Shown: positions 43,695-56,908 of the stretch, piece after piece
How the letters are laid out: the number at the start of each line of letters is the position of its first letter
Numbering within the stretch: the stretch's first letter is position 1
Assembly: GCA_948099385.1 (NCBI GenBank)
Contig: CANUEZ040000024.1
Span: 20,906,001 to 20,970,000 of the forward strand
Source of the DNA: Fasciola hepatica
Lineage: Eukaryota; Platyhelminthes; Trematoda; Plagiorchiida; Fasciolidae
Reading direction: 5' to 3'
Length of the DNA: 64,000 nt
Made by a program: the position numbers and the translations under genes
The notes under the pieces: generated by a model
Seen by the model: the letters and a program-made list of their open reading frames with translations, nothing else
What the model was told of the DNA's origin: nothing
The model's database searches: none

Positions 43695-46600
43695 ACTCAT
43701 ACAAACTCAATCATCTCCAGGTCGCCCTAAATAGACGATGCCCAAACTTACGTCTGTGTCCATCTTCATTGCTGCAGTGGTAAAGGAAATAATGGTAACA
43801 ACCGCCGGAGTCTGTGGGGCAGAATCATATCAGGTGCAATTGAGCAAATGGTGTTGCTGCCCCGGGTGACAAGAAAACCGTTTCCCATCCGGTCAATTTT
43901 GTTCGGCACAAACATATAACGGTACACGAGGAGGACGTGACTTGGTGTTATTTGCAATGGAATCAATTTTTCATGTGGTTTTGTTCGGATTGTAGCTACG
44001 ATCGACAAGATAACGAGCAATCATGATTGTCCAACTAGTTACCTACTAACCAGCCAACGATGTTTACTTTTTCATCTTTATGCAATGTGTCTTCGACTTC
44101 CCTGATCAATAAATCTTTCGAGGGTTATCGAATAAAATTCGATGAATTTACTGTAAACTATCAGCATTCGAATGCCTTTATTACAAATCTAAAAGCGATT
44201 TGTCCACTTCGAGGAAGAATTTGCACAATTCAGTGGGGTTTTCACTCAGACTAACGTATTATTTGTTTTGCTATCCATATGCGTTTCCGTTTGTTATTGG
44301 TCTAAATACGTGATAAACGTTCGTTTTGAGTTCCTTGATAATTTATGACGCATTTCTAAAGAGAATGGTGTAGTTGAAAATGAAATATTCTGGTAAACCA
44401 CAGGAAAATATTGGATTTGATGCACGATGAAGTGGGTGGTTCATTTTCATTTTCAAGTTGTCCGGAACTTCTGCCGGGTGAAATATATTCTCATTCATGC
44501 TCGGATATTCTGACTCACAGACCGTGATAATTCATAACAATGTATAACTTCCGACGCCAATTCTTCAAGTTTAATATGTTCTCTGAAAAGACGTATTTTT
44601 TTAATGTCACAAAAACCAAGAATATACAGGGCTACAATCTTTTGTATTATACATACTGCCCGACAAATGTTCGTTTCGAAGCAAACTACTCACACATTAT
44701 CAGTAACAATCTCATTAGAAGACAAGTATGCTTACATATGACACGCCATGTAGTTGATTCACTCACTCCGCTGGGTGCAATCCGTGGCCATGTTCAGAGC
44801 AACTATAAAGCAACGTTTGCAAAGGAGTACAATGATACAGGGCAGCGTAACAAATACGAAAAGGAACTGAGAAACTGGACACAGTTTAAGTTCAACATTA
44901 ATATTTGCTGGGTTGCATAAGAAATGAGCAAGGCAAAAAAGAGGGTCGATAGGCAGTCGTATGTGAGTAAATCACAGTATTTGTTGTGACTGGATGAAGG
45001 GAAAACACAGACGCGGACGTTATTAGAAAGCGCTTGGTGTAAGTGACTCAAAATTCTCTCGGAAAATAGTTCGCACCTTTATTTGTAGATGAGACGCAAT
45101 AAAGCCTGTGAGAGTACTTCAAAGCATACCATTTGCATAATGTGATTATTTGGGAGATCTATTTTCCTGCGGTCAAGTCTTTAACTTGTAATTCAGGGAA
45201 AATGACGAGAGAGGAGTAAAACCAGTAAGTTAATACAAAAGGACGGACATGTTGAGTGGGATATAAAAGTGTAGACATCGCTGTCGGGCACATAACGTCA
45301 GTCAGTCCTCTCACTTTGGTGAAAACACAAGTAACATATTTAGATGAACAAAGATTACTGGTGATTGCAACCTCAATTTATTTGGCGGAAGATAGTCGAT
45401 CAACGTTGTTTCCTATATATATGTGTGGATAGGATTTCATAAAGTTCACGTACGTTGAGCCTTTGAGAAGAGAAAACCACACGTGAGCATTCAAATGAAT
45501 TCAGGGTTAGGCTATGGGCTTTATGTTGGTGATGAGACAGGATTCAGGAGACTGGATTGAAGGACACAACAAGCTGAGGCATAATGGGGGTAAACTAACC
45601 GTAATACCATACGCATACTTTATTATAAACGAATAGCCATTAACAGGTACGTAAGGACTGCAGGTAGAGAATAACAGATAAGAGGAGTGTACCTTGCAAG
45701 AATCTTTGGCTTAAAACCTAAATAACATAAATGCAGTTTCGGTATCTTGTTAACTGTTGTCGGTAGGAAAACGAGATGACAACCTGAGGGTTGAGGTCGA
45801 ATGGATATGAAGACGTTTTTGTGTATCTAAACTGTTAAATGCATCGCTGTGATATATAAAGCAGGTATTCACAGCTTTGGTTCTTTGTCCGGAGAAGGTA
45901 TAACATTTTAGGGGAACAATATAAACTAAGGCAGAGCGGGAATGGCGGTGCAGGTCCGTTATTGTCAGATCATTTGACAACAATTGATGTAATAGTTTTT
46001 ACACGTGTTTAACGCGATGGAGTTACATGCAGTTGAACGAAATTTTTCCGTTCCGGTTTTTGGGCACAGGTGTTATGGAGCTGATCACGAACGGTCGGGA
46101 GCCTTATGTCTGCCCATGCACCGACCATATAATTGTTTCATTACCGGTGTGAGTCAATGTGCACACAGCTTGAGTACACCAGAGGGAAGATTACCGGGTC
46201 CGCTGGACTTGTTGCACTTGAGGTTTCAGCTCTCTCTAATCACAGCTTCTGGGAGTATTGTGCCGCATAGAGCTGGAGAGGCCGGAAAAAGGTACTGCCT
46301 TGGGAAAGCTGAACCACGGAGGACGTGATTGCTTACTGAAGTCACGGCTTAGATCACCGACATAACCGTTTGGAGATAAATGCCGTGAGGAGATAAGACC
46401 ATGCCTGACGGATTTCTAGAGTTCCCGGGATACGTTAATGTTTGCTAGACGCGCACGAATGTATATGAAGATGAGCCTGGTCACATCTGATTTAACTGAT
46501 AAAATTGATTTATTTGTTCGAAAGTCCCCGTTCTTATGAGCTCGCCCCTTTCAGTGGCGTGATTATTTGAGAAAGGAGGAGAAAAACACCCCACTGCGGA

Positions 46601-48899
46601 TGTATACGGTCTCCAATGGACAGTACACATCGTAGCAGAATGTTAATTATCTTGTTAGAAATTGACAGAAAACAGTAGTCTTGATCTTTAAAGAGGTCGA
46701 AGTTTGTCCGGTTGATCATGTCCTGAAGTTTCCTTAGATTTTCGGGATCACGTTGATGCTTCTTGCATTTTGGATTACGGTAACGAGTGATGATCTTATG
46801 CTCAGGGTAGCTATAAATCGTGGTAGAACTCATCTCAGTAGCGTGATCCGACGTCCCGGTAGAGATGTACGAACGGCCCGAAATAAATTGGGAATTTTTG
46901 TGAGGCATAGACCGAGATGGGCATCAATCATTGTGGAGAAGTTTTGAACGTTTTTAGACCGAAGACCTTCAAGAATTTTGGCTGGAAATGTCTGAAATCA
47001 CTGAAAATAAAATAAGGAATCATTAAAGTTGTTCAAAATTTTGGCGGTGAAAAATTCGGAGGAATTCCTGCGATGGAGCATCGGGAAGGAATGTAATAGT
47101 TTGCAATAATGACTGAGTGTTAGCCGCTAATACGTTTAGGCGTGCGTAGGATCATGAAAGCGTTAGTCTAGTAATCAGTGTGCATAATTAGCACCTGAAC
47201 AGACTGTCACCAATTGTCTTTAATGAACTTAATAACCCCTCATCCTCATTCCACAAAGGATGAGGGTCGATCGACTCAGTAGCAGATGAAGCTTTGGAGA
47301 TGAGTAATTTGTTCGTCAGTATTTTCATTGAGCCAGGATTATCGTAGTAATATGATTCCAAGCTGAGCATGATACCGATAAAGAACAAGATCTTTTAAGT
47401 CACGGGGATTTCAACTGAGTGGGCGAGCGCTTGACCTGAAAAAAGTAAGTATACACACGTGTGATATTTTCTGCCATCGAAGAGCTCCTTCCCGTTCAAT
47501 ACGGTGTTTCCTCGATATTCCAAAAAATGTTTGCACAGGTCATGTTCATTGTGTTTGACCGGTTTCTGAATAAAGATCACGTAACGTCGGCAGTCTACCT
47601 GATCACGCTCTATCAGGTTGAAGATAGAAGACCTAACTAGTTGCCCGAGTAGCTAGGTAGTAACCAAATAGCTAGTGAGGTCTATGAACTTGCAGTGGAT
47701 TACATATTCGGGCGATTGCCAAATGTCTGTGGGTGACGTGAACTTTAATATATATTGTAATCGATTACTCCTTGAGACCATGTCTATACCGAAATCCATT
47801 TTAGTTAATAGGGTGAAGTTCCAATCTTTCTCAAGTCAGTTAGTCTAGAATGTACACTTGAAGTTGGTGGAAAGCCGTTGTCACCGACTCAAGCAGACAA
47901 ACTATGAACACAATCTTGTGGAATGGGATATCATGCAAACTGTTTGAACCTGTCTCTACTGGGAGATTAAATCAGTCAGTGCACCTTACTCAGTGAACAT
48001 ACACACAAGTGAGATAGTCATCTGCAAGCCCTTACAATACAATGCGCACTAGCAATCAGAAGAAATTTCAGAATCTGAGGGAATCAACGTGCATAGCGGA
48101 CGTTTGTTTTCTTTGTGTCGATGTATCGGTGGCTCATCTCGGTCTTGAGACCATCATAGTCCAGCTGGTTTCCTTGGTTATCCTCTCTGGTCCCTTCGCC
48201 TTCGTTGGCAGCACAGAAATGAACTTTTTGGGTGACTCACTGGAAGCTGGATGCTCTTCTGCCTGTATGAATCGGAACCTGTGATTCAAAGTGGTATATT
48301 TGTTAACTGGAAAATAACTCGCCTTGGTGAGTCAGAACGGGGAATGAACAAAAACGGATTGTTTTGGATTAGCGCGCAACTGACCGTGCTGAGATAGATA
48401 ACAGTCCATAAGTATTTCAGATAACTTCACCAGAAATTTATCTCATCGGTCAAAGAGTGATGAAAAGCACCATTGGAGCCCAACAGATGGAAATAATTTC
48501 AATTCCTTTGTATCTGTATTTGTACGGTCAGCTTATGCAGGCGTTATGCCGACATTTCAACCGCTGCATGCAAAGATAGAACGGGAAAAATAAGCAGGAT
48601 GTTACAAATGGTAAAATATTTGGTTAAACACCCCTAGGTAGGTCCCAAATGGCGTGTGTTTCATGAAGTGAAAAAGTAAGAACTAAGTTAGTCATAAAGT
48701 TCTGTAAGTGACTCAGTTTTTATCTTCTCAGCATTGGTCGAAACTCGAAACAACTAGGGTATGGGGGAGTTTTCGTACAAATTTATTCCTGAGGATACGT
48801 GCTGGAATGTAGAATGAGTGAATAAATGGGAACGATACAAGACCGAGTCTGTGTGTAGCGGATGAGAAGGATCCTGAATTATAGTGCTGGCTAAGATCA
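43695..48899. other. Sparse region, candidate host exons only
   Basis: No repeat family from elsewhere in the window is visible. Several short open stretches have coding-like composition and splice-like borders, mainly on the minus strand: 43766-44000, 46534-46880, 47195-47362 and 47395-47600. One on the plus strand lies at 46070-46148, with a GTGAGT donor. They could be exons of one or more host genes with long introns, but I recognise none of them. Confidence 0.3.
47195..47362 (-). CDS. Candidate internal exon of an unidentified host gene
   Basis: On the minus strand a pyrimidine-rich tract ending in CTCAG precedes base 47362, and CAG-GTGCTA closes the exon at 47195. The 168 bases are open in one frame with phase 2 at both ends and encode an acidic, tyrosine-containing stretch (LESYYYDNPGSMKIL, then ESIDPHPLWNEDEGLLSSLK). 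It has no match that I recognise. The coding-like composition and the splice-site pair are the only support. Confidence 0.3.
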
Positions 48900-50450
48900 G
48901 ACAAGAAGCAATATACTAATGAACGAATTCAGTCAAATGAATGTCACTGGGGATGGATGAAATGCGAGTTTTAATCGCCAAGCGACGGCTCAGAGCTTTA
49001 AGTTCGTGTTTCAGAAGGCCAAAAAATTTCAGAACAATAAAACAGGATAAGAAGGACGCGTTGGTACACGAAAGTGGAGATAACCGATTGCGATACGCAA
49101 ACAGTCTGAAATTTCGTATTTGAAAGAGGGATAGACGTCGCAGTTTTCCAATACAGTTTTGTATGTGATTTGTCCATCGTAAATGTAGTTATAAAGTTAA
49201 CTCCCGGGTACTTGACAGAGCTCACTCTACATAGGGATGTAGCGAGATTCATCATCGTCCATGCCCTAAACAAACGTTATTTAACTAAGCGCAGTGGCCA
49301 TTCAACCGCTACTCTTGCGCACGCTCTCAAGTACACTCTAACGGCTATCTCTCCCGACCGACTTCTCGTTCTCACGGGTGGTGGAGAACACCTTTCTGTT
49401 TGACATTTTGGTACAGTACTAAGCAGTTGAGTAGCATGCAGGTGGTCCACCTAGTACAAAGTACCGAAGAATGCATTTAATAAGGAAACTGCGAGGTAAG
49501 GTCAAGTGACCTTACGAAGAATTGGAATTAAGAAAAACCAAATCTGTTCGAAAAGAGGAACGGCAATTGCTAAAACCACATTCAAGGCACTTGGAAGGGT
49601 TCAGTCGCAAACCAGATCGGGTGGAAAAATGTTCTGTTTGATATGGGTTTTCACTGAAGTTTCTGAAGTCGTAGAGTCGGAAATAACCTGACAGAACAAC
49701 ATTGTCAGCGTATTTAAATACCTTAAACGGGGAAGAAATTGGTGAGTTGTTGACACGTGGAAATTGAGGAGGGTAACAACACAGCACCCTGGAGTACTCC
49801 AGAATTATTGACAGAGGTTTTGAAACATTTGTGCCTTACTTTGGTTTTCTGTTTTCTGTTGTGAAAGTAGCTAGAGAGCCAGAGAACAATTTGTGAAGAA
49901 CAGTTGAAGGCTTCAAGCTTTTGAAAGAGCAAAAAACGAAGCATTGAATCAAAGGCAGAGGAATAATTAAGAAACACCGCTGACAGATAGGGCGGATCTG
50001 TCTAGGGAATCAGTAACCAAGTGGACTAAGGAAACATCAGCATCACGCGTGGATCCTTTCGGTTTGTAGGCAAAATGATAAGAGATGGGAGGTATATTCA
50101 GATAAGTTTGAAGATGATCAGGTATAGCGTTCTCAGCAATTTTAAGTCCTGCTGATGTAAGAGATATGGGACGAAAACGTTCTTCCGTGCTAGTTGTACT
50201 GGGGATCTTGGGAAATGGAATAATGGTGACCGGTGGCCACACTTCAGATTGAACAATTAGATAAGGATTCATCCAACGAAATTGCCGTGGATTCCACAAG
50301 TTGCATGAGAATTCTAGGGGAGAGACCATCCGGACCCGGAGACGCTTGAGACTCGAGAACAATTGTAAAAGCCGCACGTAGAGGAAGGTTGAACGTCTGC
50401 ACTAGCACAGAGAAAATACGAAAGTGGAGAGGCACAGGATGATGGTGTAA
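48900..50450 (-). pseudogene. CR1/Jockey-like reverse transcriptase, 5'-truncated, decayed
   Basis: On the minus strand, in broken frames: a SPGPDGLSPRIL block (about 50340), PVTIIPFPKI, RFRPISLTSAGLKIAE, YHFAYKPKGSTRDA, LNYSSAFDSM with the first catalytic D, GVLQGAVLLPS, then KYADNVVLSG, where the FADD box has become YADN, and GLRLNPSKC. After a gap the C-terminus appears as VKYPGVNFITTFTMDKS and VSQSVISTFVYQRVL (about 49240-49040), then a KALSRRLAIK-type end near 48950. It is a different lineage from the CR1-like copy at 12-15 kb. Confidence 0.7.
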
Positions 50451-51190
50451 TTATCACATAGGCTATTCAGTGTCAAAGGTATCGCAAGTGCGCTGCATTA
50501 CGGGAAGTTCAGTATCTGTAATAGAACAATCGGTTGTTTGGGTTCGACATTATCCTGTAGTGTTACTGATACGACAGTCACACACACACGATCAGTTTTC
50601 TTTGGCTGAAAGATGACCGAATACCCTGGAGTCACTTATTCTGCTTGTGCAAGCTATCTGCATGCTCTTGTGTGTTCTATCCGACTCCAGTGTTCCCGAT
50701 TCTCTTCGTTTGCGCGCTGCCCAGTACCGTCGTCAACGCGCTACCAACCGAGGACCGAGGATATTAGCCAATACACCGGGAATGAGTTTGACTAGACTGA
50801 ACACATTCATAAAATTCGTTTTAAACTCGGTCTATCATCACTATACGCTTCAAAAACGGGGTTAATAACATGACGTATTTTCCTGTGAAGTGGAATTACT
50901 GGCCGACTTATCCAGTCAAAACCGTTTGTCCCAGTTCTCCACATTTCTGGTATTTCGAAAGTGACTGGTATATCGGGAATGGAATTTACCGAACGAATTG
51001 TTCACAAAATGTCAAGTGTGACTAAAGTTACGTACATTTATATGCGTTCGCGAGAAGTCACAGAAAGTTGGGTGTGCTTTAAAAACATTTCGTGCACAAA
51101 GATGACCGCACGTTAGGCGGATACGTAGATGAGCCACACAGCATGACTGAAGTAAAAACATCCACGAGGTTATTCACATTCTAATATTGT
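50451..51190. other. No recognisable gene
   Basis: Only short open frames; the plus frames at 50613-50865 overlap each other and show no motif. Confidence 0.35.
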
Positions 51191-51690
51191 TCACGTACAC
51201 CACACGTTCTGCAGCGTAGGTTTTGGTAACGGGAGAAGCGTTCGCTGCAACGGGGAACAGCTGAGGCCTGTGATGAGCCGATCGCAAAGTTGTTTCAAGC
51301 CGGCCGTCGAAATTACACCGAACGGCTTCCGTCTGCAGCTGAAGAGTAAACATACGGATAACCTGTGAGGCATTACGCTGTAGCTAGTGAGAATTGACTC
51401 TTCTATCAATTTCACACTTCACAGGTCTTTGGGGTCAAGCCCCAATTTATTTATTTCTTTATACTACAGAAAAAATCACTTATTCGGAAATGCTTGATTC
51501 CTAAAAACAGAATAGGCTGGGTTTCCGACAACGCTCAGGAAAACAGCCGTTTTTCGCCCCTCCGAAATGCTGTCACAAGCGATCGCCCAGTGTTCAAAAC
51601 GCTTGACGTAATCTTCCGCCTTACATACAGAATGAATAAGGCTCTGAAATTCCAGATTGCCGGATTGCATATCGATAAGCAATTGTCACG
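51191..51690 (-). pseudogene. Gypsy-type gag fragment
   Basis: The minus frame 51682-51476 carries YVKRFEHWAIACD, EGRKTAVFLSVVGNPAYSVF and a FP-type end, the common gag core of Gypsy elements with retropepsin. Further on, in changing frames, VRCNFDG and LCDRLITGLSCSPLQRTLL match the usual continuation of that gag. Only gag is preserved; no zinc knuckle or pol follows. Confidence 0.6.
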
Positions 51691-51760
51691 ACGCTAATTG
51701 CGTAATATTAGCGAAATAAATGAATAGAAGTGGCAATCTCAAATTTGGAGGGAATAAATA

Positions 51761-51876
51761 CTAAGCATAATTTGAAATACGGCTAACAATTTTGTATCCA
51801 TACAATTCTAGATCGACTGTTTCTCGTGGCAAAAAAGCACGATGAGGAATATTCAAACAAATTCCGGTGTCGTTAT
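51761..51876 (-). CDS. Candidate terminal exon of an unidentified host gene
   Basis: A pyrimidine-rich stretch ending TTTCAG lies directly before base 51876 on the minus strand. The open stretch that follows encodes about 38 residues (NDTGICLNIPHRAFLP, then DLELYGYKIVSR) and ends in TAG at 51761-51763. It would enter in phase 1. No family recognised. Splice signal and composition are the only support. Confidence 0.22.
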
Positions 51877-53828
51877 CTGAAACGATGTAAGATAATTTGC
51901 CACAATGATGTCGGCAAAAAAAGGGAAAAAATCGGGTCTTCGATAACACGGTATCTGTGGGAATCAAAGCTTTGCGTCAGTCCCAGAAACACCTTTCAAA
52001 TCCTTTACTGCAGTACAAACACCACAGTGCTTAACTACACCAAAGCGCCAACCATTCCTAACCACAACCCTGATCGGTGCAGGCAACGAGGACGGACCAT
52101 TGACTAAGCCCTACCACGGGGATAATCTGCTCAGTGGTCCCCTTATCTGCCCTACTATTTTTAATGTCTGTTTGGTAGCAGATTTGCCTTCATCCATGTT
52201 TGTTTTATTCAGACCGTATGAAAAAATTACCGTGACTGAGGGAAGCACTTATGAAGATGCAGCGGAATGATCCTGAATTCTTTGTGCAAACCCGAATTTT
52301 GGGCTACCCTAGTCAAAAATGATCAGTCATCACGTAGAAGTAGAACACTAGGCCTGGAAAAGATGACTCCTGATAGATGTTCAGCTGTACTCGGGTTACA
52401 GTGGATTTCTCGAATTTTTCCTGAACAAAAGCTCTAATCACCAAAATCCTTCACATTGGACCAATTTCCTACAAAGGTGAGTATATCAGAACATTGGATC
52501 TCAAATTTGAACGCATAAAACGAAATACTTTCATCCGATGTTTGGGGTTTCGCGGAAATTCAAAGTCACCCTCCGATGGTAGATTTGCAGTCACGAGAAA
52601 AATCCCACAGAATGATTCATTTTCAACGGGAATAGACAATTTTGACGTGGGCAAGTCAGACAAAACCTGATCCCTTGCAGGTCGACACCTGACGGGTATA
52701 GTGTGTGAGTATGCAAAGGCCAGAATGGAGGCCGCCATCTTGTTGTTCGTTCAATGTGAGTGTTGGCGCCCGTTGACACACTTACCGAGCCTCGGCTCAC
52801 CGAGTTTCTCCTCTTTTTGCGCTTTTGCAGATCACACACACGGGCAACCCTCGTTGGAGGAGCATTGCCTTTGTGTGTTACAAATAGAACCATGGAATAA
52901 CAAAATATGGATGAACAAAGTTTCGTGAGCAAATCGTAGGTCCTAGTGTAACGAGGCCACATCCATTCGCGGTATACATCAACTTCATTCTCAAAACTGT
53001 CAACTTCGTCAATTAGGCCGAATAAAATTGTTCGATTTTTGCGAATCCAACACGTAGCTTTCGATTCCGAGTTCCTCGTGACCAACTGCAATTTCACAGA
53101 TTGCTCCGAAGGTTAGCATTAAGGTCTCCGTGGCTTGTAGCTCTGGTTTGCTTTAACCAGAAGCATTGGTGACCATTGTTCTTTTTTCAGCCCAAGTAGA
53201 ACACCGGAGCCAGACTGGTAGTGGTGTGTTAGGTGGTTTTCCGGTAATATTTCAATAATCTTTCCGTGAATCGCCGCAAACGATAACGATGTAGTATGTT
53301 GGATGCAGTGTTATTCCGTGAGAGTAGCACGTGCACCATATGCAAAGACACGGAAGGAGAGCTCGGTGAGCAGTTCGGTGCTGGTACCGGTACGGTAAAC
53401 GGTGGACAAGCTACAAATCGGAGTTATCCTCTCCGTACTTTCTTCCTTTTTATTCCTAACTACTAATTCGCATTCCTAAAATAATTGCACTTTGCTCACA
53501 CCCATCTAACTATTCCTAAAATCACCAACTTATTAATATCAATCTCTACAAGCTCAGTTTTTGCCTACATTTCCAACGCGATCTGTGGCGGCACATCTAC
53601 GCGATAAGCATCCCACAAAACGGGGATATGTAAAACGATCGTGCACAATCACGAACGGATTGAGATTAAATCATCGATAGGTGAAAAATAAAAAATAAAA
53701 TATGGCAAAATGCTATTTTTAAACAGAAGTTTGTAATAAAAATAATGTTTGCTAAAATTCGATCATCAATCTGTGTGTGTTGGTGCGATCTACGAAAGAA
53801 TGTAGAAATAAAGCCAATTATAACATGG

Positions 53829-53884
<56 letters not shown>

Positions 53885-54539
53885 CAAAAAGTGAAAGTAG
53901 TAACGTTTTATGAATGGACGTGGTCGTTAGCTTAAAAACACAGGTGATAAATTATCGTAGAAATAAGTAGCAAGGAATTGTGTGGACGTACCTGGTGGTT
54001 GGCAACAATTCAGTTGAACGTTATTCCCGTCTGTGGTTATGTTAGTCAGTCTCATTTTCAACAGAGAGTCCGTTTCCTAACTTGCCGGAAGGACTGTCAT
54101 ATTGTTTACACAGTAAAATCCTAACATCTTGCCCTAGCTTTGTTATGTCACCTTTCGCGATTTCTCTTCGACGGACCAATAATAGTCGAAGACGACCAAA
54201 AGAATTCACCAACGAATTACCAGATAGTAGTTCAGATCTCAAGCTGTCTAAAGACCTACTTGTAATATAAGTTAACGCATGAAAACCAAATCATTCAACC
54301 ATCTATCGCGGTCGATGCTCAGAGGTCGCGCCTTTTTCCGTAAATGTCTTACTTCTGGACCATAAAAGGTTGACAACGTTAGAATTAAGATGATTCGCTT
54401 ACTCGACAGTTGATTTTCGTGCGGAAGCGATCGGTATACGGTTAGTTTGAAAAACAAGGTTCTGAAGAGGAAGTGATAGTGCTATTTTGTTTTTACTTTC
54501 ACGCGTTTATCTTTCAAGGGAGGATAAGTTAGCTGCATG
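51877..54539. other. Sparse region with weak coding signals and a (TA)n tract
   Basis: On the minus strand, 53097-52900 (after an AAATTGCAG) and 52680-52490 have coding-like composition without a recognised domain. On the plus strand 54117-54270 follows a TTTACACAG and ends in a stop. None is convincing. A (TA)n run lies at 53829-53883 but is not flanked by the RTE 3' UTR seen at the other TA tracts. Confidence 0.3.
53829..53883. repeat. (TA)n microsatellite
   Basis: Uninterrupted TA repeats. Flanks do not match those of the TA tracts at 18063 and 31622. Confidence 0.9.
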
Positions 54540-56289
54540 AATATCACGGACCACTGCTGACCACGAGCGACGGTCGGAGGTGAACTCAGTGCAGATCGTG
54601 ACCCATTTCTTTTCTCATCACCGAACTCAAGAGACCGACCGAAGGTCTAGAAGCTCTTCGTCTTTTTCTGTGGAGCTGTTCCCCGTTTGAAGCTGCATAC
54701 CAAACGACAACGTATACCAGGGCAGGGAGCAGGACAAAACGTAAGCCTGGTTATCCCTGACTCGGTGTGACCGAACCACTGCGGTCGTCGACACTGGAGG
54801 GGGAAGACGAGTGCTGCGGTGCCAGAGCATCGTCTCATTACCACTTCGTTGGACACTCTTTAGAGCCAGTTGACTTTAAGGATTTTGCTGCATGCTCCAG
54901 TGATAGAAAATTTCCAGTCTTCGGGTATCCTTAGCTCGCAGTGGCCAGGTTCTGCAGCCATTGATGGGTACGAGGCGGATAGCGGCACTGCAAATACGAA
55001 TTTTGGTCTTCAAGCTAATTCCGATGCGAGTTCGCGGCTTTTGTCTTAGCTGAAGGAAGGTTCTCCTGGCACTGCCAATCCGTAATGTCACTCAATTTTT
55101 TACCTGGAATTTGGTAATCAGAGTTGAGTCAGTGTGTCTGAATGGAGGAACGCATTCGACTGGTCAATCGTTGATGGATATTTGTGGCATCGTCGGGGCC
55201 TAGATGGGTTGTAAAAGCTTTGGTTTTGATTGAACTCACCTCTAGCTGGATGAAATTCGTGAAAGAATTGATTTGGCCGAGAACTGATTGAAGCGTAGCT
55301 GGGAAGTCTCCTAACACTACAATATCATCCGCGGACTCCAGGTCCGAGGTGTATACTTCCTGGCTAAGCATAACGCCTGGGTAGTACTGTAATTCCTGAC
55401 TCACTGTACAATCAGTTGCGCAGTTAAACAGCACCGGTTAGGGCGGTCAGCCCTGTCTATCTCCGGTGACGAATGTGAACTCACAGAGTTCTCCGTTATA
55501 CTTATGAACCCTGGCGCCAGTTGTCGAGAGGTAGCCTATCAAGAGCCTTTAAAGGTTATCGGGCATCCCATCGGATTGGATTAAAGCCCAAAGGGACTCG
55601 CGTTTAGCCGAAATCAAGGCGGCCAGAAAGTCGACGAAGCTAGCCACCGTTGGCTACTGTAACTTTTAGCAGTGTTCCAGTATTCGCCACAGTGTGAAGC
55701 TTTTATCCACACAGCCTCTGCCACGGCCAAAACCCCCTTCGTTCGGGAGAGTACGTTGGTCTCTTGCCACGGAGAAACGGTTTATTAACAAACCACTGAA
55801 AGACTGCGGCAACACCGATCAACACAGGTCCCTCGGTAGTTCGCACATGCAGATTTATCACCTTTCTTCGGAATGGGCGGCAGGGTGGACATGTCCCAGT
55901 CAGATGAGACCAAGTCCTCTTAAAAAATGGAGCCAAGAAGTGTGGATAGCTTGCCAGTTATCGTAGGACAGCAGGTTTTATATACTTCTGGAGGGACGGT
56001 GTTTTCCCCGGCGGTCTTTATGCCTTTCAAAAGGTGAATAATTCCTCGCGTTTCCGTAGTACTCGGCCGGTCACAGTTGCTTTCGTAATGGACTGGAGAA
56101 GTTGACTGTGGTTGGTCCATCGGGTGATTTATACGCCAGTTGAGTACCTGACTGAAGTGTTCGACCCATCAGTCCATTTCTTTGATTGTTCGGGTATAAG
56201 GTTTCCTGCCGTTCCACGAAGAAGCGAATCTTGTTTACAGAAAGTATTCGACGCTTTGCGAATGACTCAGAACGGTCTATCAAAGTCAC
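54540..56289 (-). pseudogene. RTE-like reverse transcriptase, second lineage (copy 2)
   Basis: Readable pieces on the minus strand are ESADDIVVLGDFPATLQSV (the FADD box read as SADD) at about 55340, RTFLQLRQKPRTRIGISLKT, RICSAAIRLVPINGCRTWPL and RRLEIFYHW at 55060-54890, and a C-terminal RPQWFGHTESG at about 54780. Earlier parts (FRRGRGC-like, near 55730) are in still other frames. Heavily decayed. Confidence 0.6.
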
Positions 56290-56908
56290 CAGTTCTTGAC
56301 AAGATCTTCGTTTTTTCGTCTATTTCTATCCAGTATCTCTTGTACAGAGTGTGGCCACTCGTTGCAGTCTATGGCTTTCACTACTACCTGCAAAGCCGGG
56401 TCTCACAGGCAGGGATTGATAACAGGAGCATGTTGTCAGAGATCCAATTTTTGCCCGGTCTTTTGTTTTCCTAAATTCTGTATTCGCAACTTCCCTGATT
56501 GCCGATTTTATTTGAGTCCGCTGGGCTTCCACGGAAATTTCGTCTTCCTGTGTATTGATTGCGACAATCAGACGAGTTGTGTCTGATCACGACAACGCTT
56601 CTTGCTTCACTGGATTTCCTAGAACAGCAGCGTTTATCCGGGAGGGTGCAGAGACCCCGGCAAGTGTAGACAGATACATTTTGAAGAAGCATGTAAAAGG
56701 ACATGGTCGGTGCCGTTCGCATTGCCCATATTTGCATCTCAGTACGCTCGGCAATCTTCTACTGGCGAGGCTCAACGGGAATTCACCAGGATGGATTCGA
56801 GTTGGTCCACAGAGTGATCGTCGTCGGAATACCATGCTCGTAGGTGCTTTTTGGGGCAGTGAAAGCGAGTGCTGCAGATAACCATTCCGTTGACGTCGGC
56901 TAAATCAA

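Noticed and set aside
44540..44920. 126-codon plus-strand open frame
   Set aside because: Overlaps an equally open minus frame, shows no domain and no splice or promoter context; likely chance.
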